Shown: piece after piece, positions 9,030 to 17,216 of the stretch
How the letters are laid out: every line of letters starts with the position of its first letter
How positions within the stretch are numbered: position 1 is the stretch's first letter
NCBI GenBank assembly: GCA_031417915.1
Contig: JANOWN010000045.1
Coordinates: forward strand, 1 to 54,209
DNA: 54,209 nt
Source: Methylotenera_A sp031417915
GTDB lineage: Bacteria > Pseudomonadota > Gammaproteobacteria > Burkholderiales > Methylophilaceae
Direction of reading: 5' to 3'
Notes under the pieces: model-generated
The model's database searches: none
Seen by the model: only the letters and a program-made list of their open reading frames with translations
What the model was told of the DNA's origin: nothing
Program-made: the position numbers and the translations under genes

Positions 9030-10694
9030 ATGCATTCTGATATTGAAATCGCCCAAGCAGCAACGCTTAAACCGATTGCCGATATTGCAAAAAAACTGGG
9101 AATATCCCCAGAAGATTTAATTCCGTACGGGCATACAATCGCCAAATTAAGCGCGAACTGTCTGAAGAAACTACAAAATAATTCCAATGGCAAACTCATT
9201 TTAGTGACTGCCATCAGCCCCACGCCAGCCGGCGAAGGTAAAACTACCACGACTGTTGGTCTAGCAGACGCACTAAATAGCATTGGAAAGTCTGCGATGG
9301 TGTGCTTGCGGGAGCCGTCGCTAGGGCCAGTATTCGGCACTAAGGGCGGCGCGACGGGTGGTGGCTTCGCGCAAGTGGTGCCGATGGAGAATATTAATCT
9401 GCATTTTACCGGTGATTTTCACGCCATTACCGCAGCAAATAATCTGCTCGCCGCACTCATTGATAATCATATTTTTCAAGGTAATACCTTGAATATAAAA
9501 AACATTACTTGGCGCCGCTGCATGGACATGAACGACCGCGCCTTGCGAAAAATTAACTTAAATCAAGAAGTTGACTATCCAACTGGTTTTGACATCACGG
9601 TCGCCAGTGAAGTGATGGCTATATTTTGTTTGGCAGAAAATTTAGAAGACTTGAAATTTAGACTCGGTGAGATTCAAGTGGCGACTGACATGGCTGGAGA
9701 GCCAATATTGGCGGGGCAACTGGAGGCACAAGGTGCGATGACAGCGCTGCTAAAAGATGCATTTCAACCGAACTTGGTACAAACTTTAGAGCATACGCCT
9801 GCGATTATTCACGGCGGCCCGTTTGCCAATATCGCGCATGGTTGCAACTCGGTTATCGCGACCAAAACTGCACTGAAACTGGCGGATTATGTAGTCACAG
9901 AAGCGGGTTTTGGCGCCGATTTGGGCGCAGAAAAGTTCTTCGATATTAAGTGCCGAAAGGCCAATTTGCAGCCAGATGCGGTGGTAATTGTGGCGACAGT
10001 GCGCGCGCTGAAATATCATGGCGGTGCAGATTTAAAAGACTTGAATACTGAAAATATAAAATATTTATTAAATGGAATCAGTAATTTAGAAAAGCATATT
10101 AATAATTTACATGAGAATTTTGGCATGCCGGTAATTGTGGCGATTAACCATTTTATCAGCGATACCGATGCAGAAATTGCCGCGCTAAAAAGCGCAGTCG
10201 AAAAGCTAGGAAGCAAAGCCCATAAATGTAGAGCTATAGTCTGCAAGCATTGGGCGGATGGCGGAAAAGGCGCAGAGGGTTTGGCGCGCGAAGTGGTGAA
10301 TTTACTTGCGCAAAATTCATCAAAATTCAAGTTTTTGTATGACGATGCGTTGAGCTTGCAAGCCAAGATTGAAACCATCGCCAAGCGTCAATATGGCGCG
10401 GCGAATGTGGTGTTTAGCGATGCCGCGCAAGCCAAGCTGGATGCGCTTCAGCGGGCGCATGGCGATTTTCCAGTGTGCATAGCCAAGACGCAATATTCGT
10501 TTGCTAGCGACCCGACTTTACGCGGTGCGCCAAGCTGCCACACGCTGGAAGTGGCCGAAGTGCGATTGTCGCGCGGCGCAGGTTTTATTGTGGTGATTTG
10601 CGGTAAAATTATGACCATGCCGGGCTTGCCGAAAACGCCAGCAAGCGCGCACATCGACGTGAATTCGGCGGGAAACATCACAGGTTTATCTTAA
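9030..10694 (+). CDS. fhs: Formate-tetrahydrofolate ligase
   Basis: This enzyme ligates formate to tetrahydrofolate with ATP, giving 10-formyl-THF for purine synthesis and C1 interconversion. The 554-aa length is normal. The ATP-binding loop TPAGEGKTT is at residues 65-73. The family signature GGAxGGGFAQVVPMEN follows at about residue 108, and the C-terminal GKIMTMPGLPKTPA motif is present. In a methylotroph it connects formate from methanol or methylamine oxidation to folate-bound C1 units; that setting is inferred. It lies 14 bp after the DUF853 gene and may share its transcript. Confidence 0.97.
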   Translation: MHSDIEIAQAATLKPIADIAKKLGISPEDLIPYGHTIAKLSANCLKKLQNNSNGKLILVTAISPTPAGEGKTTTTVGLADALNSIGKSAMVCLREPSLGPVFGTKGGATGGGFAQVVPMENINLHFTGDFHAITAANNLLAALIDNHIFQGNTLNIKNITWRRCMDMNDRALRKINLNQEVDYPTGFDITVASEVMAIFCLAENLEDLKFRLGEIQVATDMAGEPILAGQLEAQGAMTALLKDAFQPNLVQTLEHTPAIIHGGPFANIAHGCNSVIATKTALKLADYVVTEAGFGADLGAEKFFDIKCRKANLQPDAVVIVATVRALKYHGGADLKDLNTENIKYLLNGISNLEKHINNLHENFGMPVIVAINHFISDTDAEIAALKSAVEKLGSKAHKCRAIVCKHWADGGKGAEGLAREVVNLLAQNSSKFKFLYDDALSLQAKIETIAKRQYGAANVVFSDAAQAKLDALQRAHGDFPVCIAKTQYSFASDPTLRGAPSCHTLEVAEVRLSRGAGFIVVICGKIMTMPGLPKTPASAHIDVNSAGNITGLS

Positions 10695-10711
10695 TTGCTC
10701 ACGATTGAAGA

Positions 10712-11110
10712 ATGTTTACAATAGACAAGTCTGGCGCGGCTGAGCAGACCATCAATAAATCGCATTTTCTCGCTTGGACGGCAAGTTGTAAAAGTGAGCT
10801 CGAAGTAGGCAGTTTTTTACGCGCTATCGCCGCGCAACATCAATCTGCAAGCCATTTGGCATATGCGTTTCGCATCAAAACTGTCGACGGTATCATCCCC
10901 AGATTTTCTGATGCGGGTGAGCCCAGCGGCACTGCGGGTAAGCCGATTCTGCAAATGCTCGAAGGTCGCGATTTAATAAACGTTGCGGTTGGCGTGATAC
11001 GCTATTATGGAGGCGTTAATTTGGGCACGGGCGGCTTGGCGCGCGCTTATGGCGGCACCGCAAAAATGGCGCTGGAAGCCGCTAAAATAGTGGCTTTTGT
11101 CGAGATGTAA
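10712..11110 (+). CDS. yigZ: YigZ/IMPACT family protein, N-terminal domain only (gene interrupted by an in-frame stop)
   Basis: A 132-aa protein matching the N-terminal UPF0029/IMPACT domain of YigZ. Landmarks are KSHFLAWTASCKSELEV, SHLAYAF, the RFSDAGEPSGTAGKPILQ signature (about residues 66-83), and VIRYYGGVNLGTGGLARAYG. YigZ proteins are about 200 aa with a C-terminal DUF1949 ferredoxin-like domain. Here a TAA at 11108-11110 ends translation exactly at the domain boundary, and the missing domain continues in the same frame downstream (11111-11269). The IMPACT domain may still fold alone. The family role is unclear; the eukaryotic relative IMPACT regulates Gcn2. Confidence 0.88.
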   Translation: MFTIDKSGAAEQTINKSHFLAWTASCKSELEVGSFLRAIAAQHQSASHLAYAFRIKTVDGIIPRFSDAGEPSGTAGKPILQMLEGRDLINVAVGVIRYYGGVNLGTGGLARAYGGTAKMALEAAKIVAFVEM

Positions 11111-11269
11111 GAGTTGAATTTAACCGTACAATATAAACAATTAGACGAGCTGACGCGCTTGGTGGCGCAGCTAAAAGGCAATATTTTAGACAAGTCGTTT
11201 GGTGATGCTGTGCGTGTTAAAATTAGCTTGCCCGCGCCTGCGGTTGCACAATTAGAAAGATTTACTTAA
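11111..11269 (+). pseudogene. yigZ: Detached C-terminal DUF1949 domain of yigZ
   Basis: Reading on from the TAA in the same frame gives 52 codons (starting ELNLTVQYKQLDELTRL, containing GNILDKSFGDAV and ending at TAA 11267-11269). This resembles the DUF1949 domain that follows the IMPACT domain in full-length YigZ, with no base gained or lost. It is therefore a single nonsense codon, not a frameshift. A TTG at 11114 could allow reinitiation as a separate small protein, but no convincing ribosome-binding site is seen. Alternatives are stop-codon readthrough or a base-calling error. Confidence 0.75.
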
Positions 11270-11273
11270 TTTG

Positions 11274-12284
11274 ATGAAAAATATTCAAACATCAAAATTC
11301 GACATCGCCGCTTGGATACTCATTGGCGTAGCGATGCTGCTAGTTTTAATGTTGCATTTATTGCCCGCGCTATTGGCGGGTTTTCTGGTGTTCGAGCTCA
11401 TCCACATATTAACGCCGCATATCGCGCGCAAGTTTCCTGGCAATCGCGCAAAACTCATTGCCATTGCTTTTCTGGCGATTGTGATTGTGGGCTTGCTCAG
11501 CTTAGCTGGCGCGGCTTTGGTGGCATTTTTCAGGTCAGAATCTGGCAGCTTAACGGTGCTGCTGGCGAAAATGGCGCAAATTATTGAAGATTCTCGCAAA
11601 ATCTTGCCAACTTGGATATTAGATCGACTGCCCGCAGACGCCATCACCTTTAAAGAAGAAGCTGCAATTTGGCTACGCACGCATGCAGATGATCTGCAAG
11701 TGGTCGGCAAAGAGGCGGGTCGCGCAAGCGCACACGTGCTCATTGGCATGATTATTGGTGGCATGGTGGCGCTGCGCGACGCCATTAAAGATGAGCATTA
11801 CAAGCCGTTTGCACGCGCTATGGCGCAGCGCGCGCGCCTGTTTGGCGATTCGTTTCGGCGCATTGTGTTTGCACAAGTGCGCATTGCCACTATCAACGCG
11901 TTTTTCACTGGCATTTATCTGGCGGTTATTTTGCCGCTATTAGGCGTAAATCTTCCTTTGGTTAAAACCTTGATTGCATTGACTTTTGTGGTCGGCTTGA
12001 TTCCCGTCGTGGGCAATTTAATTTCAAATACGGCCATTGTCATTGTCAGTTTGAGTCAATCACTCACAGTGGCGATAGGTTCGCTGGCATATTTGGTGAT
12101 TATTCATAAGTTTGAATATTTTTTAAATGCGCGTATTGTTGGCGGCCAAATTCGCGCCAACGCTTGGGAGCTCTTAATCGCCATGTTATTGATGGAGGCC
12201 GCATTTGGCTTGGCGGGCATTGTGGCGGCGCCGATTTATTATGCGTATATTAAAAGTGAGTTAAGAGCGCGCGATTTGGTTTAA
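11274..12284 (+). CDS. AI-2E family (PerM-like) membrane protein
   Basis: A 337-aa polytopic membrane protein of the AI-2 exporter/PerM superfamily. Two hydrophobic segments are at the N-terminus (ILIGVAMLLVLMLHLLPALL; LIAIAFLAIVIVGLLSLAG). A soluble middle section follows (about residues 90-140), and then a cluster of membrane segments with the family motif GLIPVVGNLISNTAIVI near residue 245 and a conserved C-terminal NARIVGGQIRANAWELL. Substrates across this family vary (AI-2, sodium/proton, lipid or unknown), so none is assigned. The ATG at 11274 is preferred over the TTG just before it. It follows the broken yigZ by 4 bp. Confidence 0.85.
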   Translation: MKNIQTSKFDIAAWILIGVAMLLVLMLHLLPALLAGFLVFELIHILTPHIARKFPGNRAKLIAIAFLAIVIVGLLSLAGAALVAFFRSESGSLTVLLAKMAQIIEDSRKILPTWILDRLPADAITFKEEAAIWLRTHADDLQVVGKEAGRASAHVLIGMIIGGMVALRDAIKDEHYKPFARAMAQRARLFGDSFRRIVFAQVRIATINAFFTGIYLAVILPLLGVNLPLVKTLIALTFVVGLIPVVGNLISNTAIVIVSLSQSLTVAIGSLAYLVIIHKFEYFLNARIVGGQIRANAWELLIAMLLMEAAFGLAGIVAAPIYYAYIKSELRARDLV

Positions 12285-12304
12285 AACGCTAAATTGAGAT
12301 GTTA

Positions 12305-12331
12305 TGCAAGCCGCATGGATATTGGCTTGCA
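12305..12331. repeat. Stem-loop repeat, copy 1 (TGCAAGCC/GGCTTGCA)
   Basis: A perfect 8-bp inverted repeat, TGCAAGCC at 12305-12312 and GGCTTGCA at 12324-12331, with an 11-base loop ending ATATT. It sits between the convergent AI-2E and M48 genes. The right arm plus loop end (ATATTGGCTTGCA) recurs exactly at 44069-44081 in another stem-loop with the same loop length. On the plus strand an imperfect T run follows (12338-12346), so here it may also terminate transcription. Confidence 0.6.
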
Positions 12332-12359
12332 GAGCATTATTTTTTAGGTGGCTTTAGCT

Positions 12360-13334
12360 TTATTTCAATAAATAAAAGCGATTTTCTAGCGTTTTTCCTG
12401 CTTTTACTTTGTCTAAGCTGCTACCAACGCTGTCGCCCAGTTTGGCTAAGCGCTCGTCAGGCGCCGGATGTGTTTTAAAAAGTAGCGCGACGCTGCTATC
12501 ATTTTTGCTGGTATGACCAATTGTTTGCAACACTTCTGGCAAGCCAAATGCCTCGTAACCCGCGCGGTAAGCCAGCACCAAGCCTATGCGGTCGGCTTCA
12601 AATTCGGCATTTTTATCTAAGCTACGCGCGCTAATTTCCGCGCCAGTGCCAAGCGCTTTTTTAGCGAGTTTGTCATTTTTACCGAATAAATCGCTTAATT
12701 TGTCCGCGCCAATATTTAACAATTGCTGTTTTTGTAGTACTTTAAGCTGATGTTTTTTCACCACGTGCGCAATCTCGTGACCAAGCACGCCCGCTAATTG
12801 CGCCTCATTGGTTAATTTTTGATACAAGCCTTTGGTGATGAGCACATAACCGCCTGGCGCAGCAAAGGCGTTTAAGTCAGCGCTGTCAATCACGCCGAAT
12901 TTCCATGGCAAATCGGCGCGTTCCGATTGGCTGGCGACCCAGCGGCCGACTTTATTCACGTATTTTTGCAAGGCTTCATCTTTCACCAATGGCGCGGCGC
13001 CCAAAATGCTGCCTGTGATTTCGCGACCCAGTGCTATTTCCTCTTCTTTGCTGGGGCTTTTCCAGTTGAACGCTGGTTTTTCAGGCTCTACTTTAGCTGC
13101 GTCTACTGGCGCTTGCGGAGCAGGGCTGGAAGCCGCATCAGCATTGACTGCTGGAGCAGGTGTTGCAGGTGTTTCGGCAGGTTTTGTAGTTTCAGTTTCA
13201 GTTTTTTCGCCGTTTTTGACTTCTTCAATCTTCTGTTTGGCGGCATTTTCTAATTCTTTACCTAAATCAAACGCGTATGCCTGCGTTGCAATTAAACCCG
13301 TCGCTAGAAATAAGCTCAATAATAATTTTGACAT
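12360..13334 (-). CDS. Periplasmic M48 family metalloprotease
   Basis: A 324-aa secreted zinc metallopeptidase. The N-terminal signal peptide ends near ATQAYAF. A low-complexity Ala/Pro/Glu/Lys linker follows (about residues 45-90), then the M48 catalytic domain with the zinc motif HEIAH (GHEIAHVVKKH, about 185-195) and the third ligand in EFEADRIG (about 243). The family (HtpX/BepA/LoiP-like) handles protein quality control in membrane or envelope. It has no C-terminal TPR domain, unlike BepA, and resembles LoiP more in architecture. Its ATG overlaps the SH3 gene stop (TAATG), so it is the last gene of a coupled three-gene operon. Confidence 0.9.
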   Translation of the reverse strand: MSKLLLSLFLATGLIATQAYAFDLGKELENAAKQKIEEVKNGEKTETETTKPAETPATPAPAVNADAASSPAPQAPVDAAKVEPEKPAFNWKSPSKEEEIALGREITGSILGAAPLVKDEALQKYVNKVGRWVASQSERADLPWKFGVIDSADLNAFAAPGGYVLITKGLYQKLTNEAQLAGVLGHEIAHVVKKHQLKVLQKQQLLNIGADKLSDLFGKNDKLAKKALGTGAEISARSLDKNAEFEADRIGLVLAYRAGYEAFGLPEVLQTIGHTSKNDSSVALLFKTHPAPDERLAKLGDSVGSSLDKVKAGKTLENRFYLLK

Positions 13335-13822
13335 TACTTAACTCCTTTTAAGTAAGCCATTTTTGTGGCGTTTAAGCCGCCCGCGCTGGCGAAGCTTTGG
13401 CCATCGCCAGAAGTTGCCGCATAACTTTCCATTTTTTTCATTTCGTCTTCGTTAAATTTGGCGGCTTTCAGCTCTTCTGCGCTCAAGCCGCGAATGCCTG
13501 TGGTGGAAACCACTTTGCCAGTACCCGTGCGGCCGCTGGCCACATCTGCAACACTGCTGCCGCTGCTTGAGGCTGCGCCGCGCTTGACCGAAAGCAAACG
13601 CACCCAACCCGTCGTTTTTTTGCTTTTAATTTGCAACCAAGCGCCTTTTTTGTTCAGAATGTCTACGCTGTCATTTTTGGCTAAGCTACCGACCGATTTA
13701 GCATCGGTAAACGGTTCGGCGCGTAAAGTGTCTGTTTTGAGCGCAACACCAGTGTCGCCAGCAAGCGCATGGATATTGGTTCCCATGGCGATAATTATTG
13801 CAATTTTAAGTAAATATTTCAT
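13334..13822 (-). CDS. Secreted bacterial SH3-domain protein
   Basis: A 162-aa exported protein with a signal peptide (hydrophobic residues 5-20, likely cleaved after IHALA). One bacterial SH3 domain follows at about residues 25-80, with LRAEPFTDAKSVGSL, VDILNKKGAWLQIK and TTGWVRLLSV. The rest is Gly/Ser/Thr/Ala-rich and ends in a charged segment (AEELKAAKFNEDEMKKMESYA). Such SH3b domains often bind peptidoglycan or act as protein adaptors. It overlaps the CHASE2 gene by 4 bp upstream and the protease gene by 1 bp downstream, implying a stoichiometric or functional partnership. Confidence 0.82.
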   Translation of the reverse strand: MKYLLKIAIIIAMGTNIHALAGDTGVALKTDTLRAEPFTDAKSVGSLAKNDSVDILNKKGAWLQIKSKKTTGWVRLLSVKRGAASSSGSSVADVASGRTGTGKVVSTTGIRGLSAEELKAAKFNEDEMKKMESYAATSGDGQSFASAGGLNATKMAYLKGVK

Positions 13823-15516
13823 GCTAAATCCTTATGGTCATTTTCGTGTTCTAGTTTAATCACCGCTTGCGCAAACAAGCTGCGCCATTGCGAGGCTAAA
13901 CTTGTCGTATTTTGGTTAATTAATCGGCCTTCATGCAAGGCATAACGCGTGGCAGTGTTAATTGGTAGACCAATGTTTGCAATTAAAGTTGTGAGTTGAC
14001 TGGCAATCGCTTGCGCATCTTGCTTAGCCGTAGCGGCATATTCGGTTTTGGTATCGGCAAATATCCAGCTCACTACCAACATATCGCCAAACAAGCCCCA
14101 AATGCCGCTTTGCGTGCCTTGCAAAACTTCGATATTGTTGGGTGTTTTGCTGGCCAGCTCAATTTCGCGCTTGAGTTTTTTTAGTAGTGCATCGCTCAGC
14201 GGTTCGTCGCTTTCCACCAAAATTGGCATGATGAGTGCAGACGATTCCGCAGCATCTGACTTCACACCAAATGCCAGCCAGCGTTGCAATGCGCGGTCTG
14301 TGGCCAGCGCGTAGATTTTGGCGATGCCAAAGTAAGCGGCTGCCCATAAAAGTGGTGCAGTCAGGTCTAAATAGGTATTGCTGACGTTAATGGCGATGTA
14401 AGAAAGCACCAGCAGCCCGATTTGCCCGCCGGTAAACAGTGAATTGAAGCGATCTCTATCCATTTTGAAGTAAAACGCCGCAGTGGTAAGCCAAATCAGC
14501 AGTAAGCTCATCAAAACATAGGGGATTTTACCGCGCCACACTTTTAAATAATCGCCGTGCTTGGCGTTATCGATGGCCGTTGCAAGGATTTCTACACCAG
14601 GAAACTGCTTGTCCATCGCGGTCGGTTTGATGTCGAAAAGCCCAGGCGCGGTGGAGCCAATAATGACGATTTTGTTGCTAAATTCATCTTGCGGGCGTTT
14701 TTTATCCTTGCTGGCTAAATCGGTAAACACATCGCGAAACGTGGCGGAAGTGTAGGTGAATGGCTTGCCGCGCCAGTTAAGCAGCATGTCTTGCGGAATG
14801 TTTTGCGTATTGGCACCACTAAACTCTGCAACAACTTTTGGCAAGCTAGGCAAGCGCCAACCTGCGTCGTCATGCAGCATGCGATATTCGCGCACAATGC
14901 CGTCGGTATCTGGGTAAACGTTGTGCGTGCCGATGTGATTGGCTTTTAGCGCGCCTTTAAAGTAGGGAAGTATAGCCGCGATAGTAGCGTCTTTATTGGC
15001 TGCTGGCGATGCTGTCAAACCTGGAATCTGAGCATATTTGAGTTGGCTTTGCGCATCTTGGCTGGGGTCTAAACGCAAAATAGGAAAGAAAGTATTGTCC
15101 GAACCTGTAATGACTTCATTGAAATACGCGTCGCTGTCGGCGTTGTAAATATCTGCGTCAGAAAACACAATATCAAATACAATGGCTTTGGGATTTTGCG
15201 CCTGAATATTCTCGACAAACTCGCCCAACACTTGGCGCGGCCAAGGCCAGCGGCCATATTCCTTGGCAAAAGCGGCCAAACTCGCTTCGTTAATATCCAC
15301 AATGACAATGTCTTTATCGGCTTTAGGTTCAATCACGCGATGCTTCACCATAAAATCAAAGGCTTTATCGCGCATATTTAAACCCACGCCAAATGTGTTG
15401 GCATCTAGCAACATCAGCACGGTGAATAGCGTAGCGAGGTAAATATAGAAATTATTTTTAAGCTTGCGCGTCACGTTGGCAAGCCATTGGCCGAGCATGA
15501 GTTTGAGTTTAATCAT
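13819..15516 (-). CDS. CHASE2-domain membrane sensor protein with a non-standard cytosolic tail
   Basis: A 565-aa protein with an N-terminal membrane anchor (about residues 23-42). A periplasmic CHASE2 domain follows (about 45-325; IVIVDINEASLAAFAKEYGRWPWPR, KAIVFDIVFSD, NKIVIIGSTAPGLFD, PGVEILATAIDN), then three closely spaced membrane segments (about 333-405). CHASE2 proteins usually end in a cyclase, kinase or GGDEF output domain. Here the final 155 or so residues show none of those motifs, so the output is unknown. It heads the operon with the SH3 and M48 proteins. The gene overlaps the upstream end of the opposite-strand rmuC frame, and the two genes diverge. Confidence 0.85.
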   Translation of the reverse strand: MIKLKLMLGQWLANVTRKLKNNFYIYLATLFTVLMLLDANTFGVGLNMRDKAFDFMVKHRVIEPKADKDIVIVDINEASLAAFAKEYGRWPWPRQVLGEFVENIQAQNPKAIVFDIVFSDADIYNADSDAYFNEVITGSDNTFFPILRLDPSQDAQSQLKYAQIPGLTASPAANKDATIAAILPYFKGALKANHIGTHNVYPDTDGIVREYRMLHDDAGWRLPSLPKVVAEFSGANTQNIPQDMLLNWRGKPFTYTSATFRDVFTDLASKDKKRPQDEFSNKIVIIGSTAPGLFDIKPTAMDKQFPGVEILATAIDNAKHGDYLKVWRGKIPYVLMSLLLIWLTTAAFYFKMDRDRFNSLFTGGQIGLLVLSYIAINVSNTYLDLTAPLLWAAAYFGIAKIYALATDRALQRWLAFGVKSDAAESSALIMPILVESDEPLSDALLKKLKREIELASKTPNNIEVLQGTQSGIWGLFGDMLVVSWIFADTKTEYAATAKQDAQAIASQLTTLIANIGLPINTATRYALHEGRLINQNTTSLASQWRSLFAQAVIKLEHENDHKDLA

Positions 15517-15564
15517 ATGAGTTTAATCGTAGAGGTGTTCGCGTATGTGATTTATAATGCCAAT

Positions 15565-16806
15565 ATGATTGAAATTATAGTCCCACTTTTGGTTTTAGCG
15601 CTTGTTTTGCTGATTTGGCTCGCTTGGCGCGAGTTTAGCAGCAGCAAAAATGCAGCGTTGCTAAATCAACTCGAAGACAAACATCGCGCCATGTTGATCG
15701 ATTTAAATGATGGTTTGACCAAGCTTGGAGACCGCATGAATACTGCCTCGCAGGGCAGTAGTGAAATGCTTAAAAATTCAGTTTCACTTGAATTGCAAGC
15801 CACGCGCGATGCCATGCATGGCCTGAAACTGGCGCAGACTGAGAATTTATCTAAAAACCGAGAAGAATTGCTAGAAAAGCTGAGTGCCACTTTTGAAACG
15901 CTAAATAAAACTGTTGAGGCGCGTTTGGATATCATTAGCGGAAAAGTCTCTGAGCGTTTGGATGAAGGCTTTAAAAAAACCAACGAAACGTTTATCAGCG
16001 TGATGGAGCGCTTGGCCACGATTGACGAGGCGCAGAAGAAAATTGATGGCTTAACCGTGAATATGATCAGCTTGCAAGAATTACTCGGCGATAAGCGCAG
16101 CCGTGGCGCTTACGGGGAAGTTCAGCTGGAAGGTTTGGTGCGCAACGTATTGCCTAATGATAGTTTTAAAATGCAACATACGTTCGAAAACGGTTCGCGC
16201 GTAGATTGTGCACTTTTTCTGCCTCAACCGACTGGAACGGTGGCGGTGGATAGCAAATTTCCGCTGGAAAATTATCACAAAATGTTCGATAGCACGCTCT
16301 CGGAGGCCATACAAAACGCGGCTGAGAAGCAGTTTAAGCTGGACATTAAAAAGCATGTCGATGACATTGCTAGTAAATATATCATCCCCAATGTTACCAG
16401 TGACGGCGCGGTGATGTTTATCCCTGCCGAGGCCGTTTTTGCAGAAATTCACGCGTATCACCCTGAGATTATTGACTACGCCATGAATAAACGCGTGTGG
16501 TTGGTTTCGCCGACAACTTTGATGGCGGTGCTCAACACCGCGCGTGCGGTGCTGAAAGATGTGGAAATGCGCAAACAAGTGCATATTATTAAAGACGAGT
16601 TGGGTAAACTGAGCAAAGATTTTGAGCGCTTTGATGTGCGCATGAAAAAACTGGCTGATAACATACGCCAAGCGCACGATAACGCGCAAGAAGTGCACAA
16701 ATCGAGCCAAAAAATTAGCAACCGATTTAAGCAAATTGAGCGCGTGGAATTGAGCAACCAGCCGATGGATTTGCTTGATACAATAGATGATATTGAAGAT
16801 AAGTAA
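15565..16806 (+). CDS. rmuC: DNA recombination protein RmuC homologue
   Basis: A 413-aa protein with a single N-terminal membrane segment (MIEIIVPLLVLALVLLIW), a long predicted coiled coil (about residues 30-170), and the conserved RmuC nuclease-like core (KRSRGAYGEVQLEGLVRNVLP; DSKFPLENY; FIPAEAVFAEIHAYHPEII). RmuC limits recombination at inverted repeats in E. coli and belongs to the PD-(D/E)XK-like group; the DSKFPL segment fits that core. The frame is open further upstream to 15487, but the ATG at 15565 places the membrane anchor at the N-terminus as in homologues. Confidence 0.9.
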   Translation: MIEIIVPLLVLALVLLIWLAWREFSSSKNAALLNQLEDKHRAMLIDLNDGLTKLGDRMNTASQGSSEMLKNSVSLELQATRDAMHGLKLAQTENLSKNREELLEKLSATFETLNKTVEARLDIISGKVSERLDEGFKKTNETFISVMERLATIDEAQKKIDGLTVNMISLQELLGDKRSRGAYGEVQLEGLVRNVLPNDSFKMQHTFENGSRVDCALFLPQPTGTVAVDSKFPLENYHKMFDSTLSEAIQNAAEKQFKLDIKKHVDDIASKYIIPNVTSDGAVMFIPAEAVFAEIHAYHPEIIDYAMNKRVWLVSPTTLMAVLNTARAVLKDVEMRKQVHIIKDELGKLSKDFERFDVRMKKLADNIRQAHDNAQEVHKSSQKISNRFKQIERVELSNQPMDLLDTIDDIEDK

Positions 16807-16842
16807 GCATGATAAAAAAGATTAGGTTTAAATTGCAACCCT

Positions 16843-17100
16843 ATGAATATTAAAATATTGTATTTCGCAAGAATTAAAGAAGCGGTGAATTATTCGACAG
16901 AGGATATTAACTTGCCTGCCGACGTTTCAACGGTGATTACGCTAAAAAATCACTTGTCACAGCGTGGTGAAAATTGGGCGAACTTGTTCAATGGCAAGCA
17001 GGTGGTGCGCGCAGCGATTAACCATACATTGGTGGATGATTTGGCCAAAATTCAAGCGGGTGATGAAGTCGCGTTTTTCCCACCCGTGACTGGTGGTTAA
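16843..17100 (+). CDS. moaD: Molybdopterin synthase sulfur-carrier subunit
   Basis: An 85-aa ubiquitin-like sulfur carrier ending in the obligatory Gly-Gly (PPVTGG), which is adenylated and thiocarboxylated before delivering sulfur to cyclic pyranopterin within molybdopterin synthase. The start MNIKILYFARIKEAV and the segment AGDEVAFFPPVTGG are typical. Its partner moaE lies 116 bp downstream, separated by a palindromic repeat element rather than the usual tight junction. The sulfur ultimately comes from cysteine, but there is no direct operon link to the cys genes. Confidence 0.93.
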   Translation: MNIKILYFARIKEAVNYSTEDINLPADVSTVITLKNHLSQRGENWANLFNGKQVVRAAINHTLVDDLAKIQAGDEVAFFPPVTGG

Positions 17101-17134
17101 ACGTGTCCATAGCAACCCAGCATACATTTGTTAA

Positions 17135-17203
17135 TGTCATTCTGACGGAAGTCAGAATCTGTTCGACAGCCCTCCGAGATTGCGGGTCAAGCCCGCAATG
17201 ACA
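17135..17203. repeat. 69-bp palindromic intergenic element with TGTCATT/AATGACA ends
   Basis: The element is bounded by terminal inverted repeats TGTCATT (17135-17141) and AATGACA (17197-17203). It contains two internal hairpins: TTCTGAC/GTCAGAA (17140-17157, 4-base loop) and TTGCGGG/CCCGCAA (17180-17198). This looks like a REP/MITE-like non-coding repeat, of the type containing the common TGCGGGTCAAGCCCGCA core seen in intergenic regions of many proteobacteria. No second copy was found in this window. It may also act as an RNA stem-loop between moaD and moaE. Confidence 0.7.
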
Positions 17204-17216
17204 GAAAGTAGTTAAA

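Noticed and set aside
13760..13785. Third copy of the GCATGGATATTGG stem-loop repeat
   Set aside because: The match lies inside the SH3 protein signal-peptide codons and lacks the complementary right arm (GGTTCCC instead of GGCTTGC), so it is probably chance.
16081..16734. 217-codon open frame on the minus strand inside rmuC
   Set aside because: Antisense to the clearly coding rmuC core; its His/Arg/Phe-rich composition and lack of any family motif mark it as a shadow.
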